A stretch of DNA of 6,454 nucleotides. Origin: an uncultured Desulfobulbus sp. Lineage in GTDB: Bacteria > Desulfobacterota > Desulfobulbia > Desulfobulbales > Desulfobulbaceae. The stretch lies in the NCBI GenBank assembly GCA_946539945.1, contig CAMNHX010000100.1, forward strand, positions 1 to 6,454, read 5' to 3'. Below the pieces are notes generated by a model. It saw only the letters and a program-made list of their open reading frames with translations, did not search any database and was not told where the DNA came from. The position numbers were made by a program, and so were the translations under genes. Positions 6,355 to 6,454 of the stretch are shown here, piece after piece (position 1 is the stretch's first letter; every line of letters starts with the position of its first letter).

Positions 6355-6454
6355 CTACACCACAATATTCACCAGCTTCCCCGGCACCAGGATCACCTTT
6401 TTGGGCTGCTTGCCTGCCAGAAACTGGACAATTTTTTCCTCCTGCAAGGCCAGC
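6355..6454 (-). CDS. leuS: Leucyl-tRNA synthetase, C-terminal end (partial)
   Basis: Only the last 32 codons are in the window; the gene continues past the right edge. The protein ends ALQEEKIVQFLAGKQPKK, then VILVPGKLVNIVV and a TAG stop at 6357-6355. The terminal VPGKLVNIVV is the characteristic C-terminus of bacterial LeuRS, where the C-terminal domain contacts the tRNA elbow. The enzyme charges tRNA-Leu in the cytoplasm. leuS directly before lptE is a conserved neighbourhood in many Gram-negative bacteria, which supports both calls. Confidence 0.93.
   Translation of the reverse strand, partial: LALQEEKIVQFLAGKQPKKVILVPGKLVNIVV

Noticed and set aside
1..6454. New defence, CRISPR or mobile gene-cluster system
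   Set aside because: Apart from the IS remnant every gene belongs to a well-known core family, and no array, cluster of unknown genes or phage gene is present.

Overview
This window looks like ordinary core chromosome of a Gram-negative bacterium. The fairly high GC content, the LptE outer-membrane lipoprotein, the pairing of a beta-CASP metallo-beta-lactamase protein with a UspA protein, and the style of the sequences suggest a Desulfovibrio-like member of the Desulfobacterota. That placement is inference from general resemblance and no search was run.

Layout from left to right. Bases 1 to about 400 hold a decayed IS630-family insertion sequence. Its transposase (minus strand, running off the left edge) keeps its start codon and ribosome binding site but has lost the helix-turn-helix region and changes frame. 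Bases 428-1813 (minus) encode a beta-CASP metallo-beta-lactamase-fold protein, probably an RNA-processing nuclease. A 266-base divergent intergenic region follows, with a plausible extended -10 promoter and several ACCCGG motifs. It leads into a UspA-type universal stress protein (2080-2562, plus). A gap with a strong imperfect stem-loop precedes uvrC (2685-4631, plus), the nuclease subunit of the nucleotide excision repair UvrABC system. uvrC converges on a minus-strand block that reads right to left: the 3' end of leuS (to 6355), lptE (6258-5698) and a tRNA-dihydrouridine synthase (5690-4713).

How the genes relate. leuS next to lptE is a widely conserved neighbourhood. Here the gene after lptE is a dus gene, not holA as in enterobacteria, and it starts only 7 bases after the lptE stop, which suggests translational coupling. 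A textbook intrinsic terminator (10-bp stem, U-rich tail) lies between leuS and lptE, so lptE-dus expression must depend on read-through or on a promoter I could not find. The plus-strand pair usp and uvrC are both stress or repair related but are probably not a tight operon, given the 122-base gap with a hairpin.

I see no undescribed system. The points most worth a second look are the leuS/lptE terminator, the uncertain N-terminus of uvrC, an 8-T homopolymer inside uvrC, the usp-uvrC stem-loop, and the internal deletion in the IS630 transposase. I found no tRNA, rRNA, CRISPR array or phage gene.
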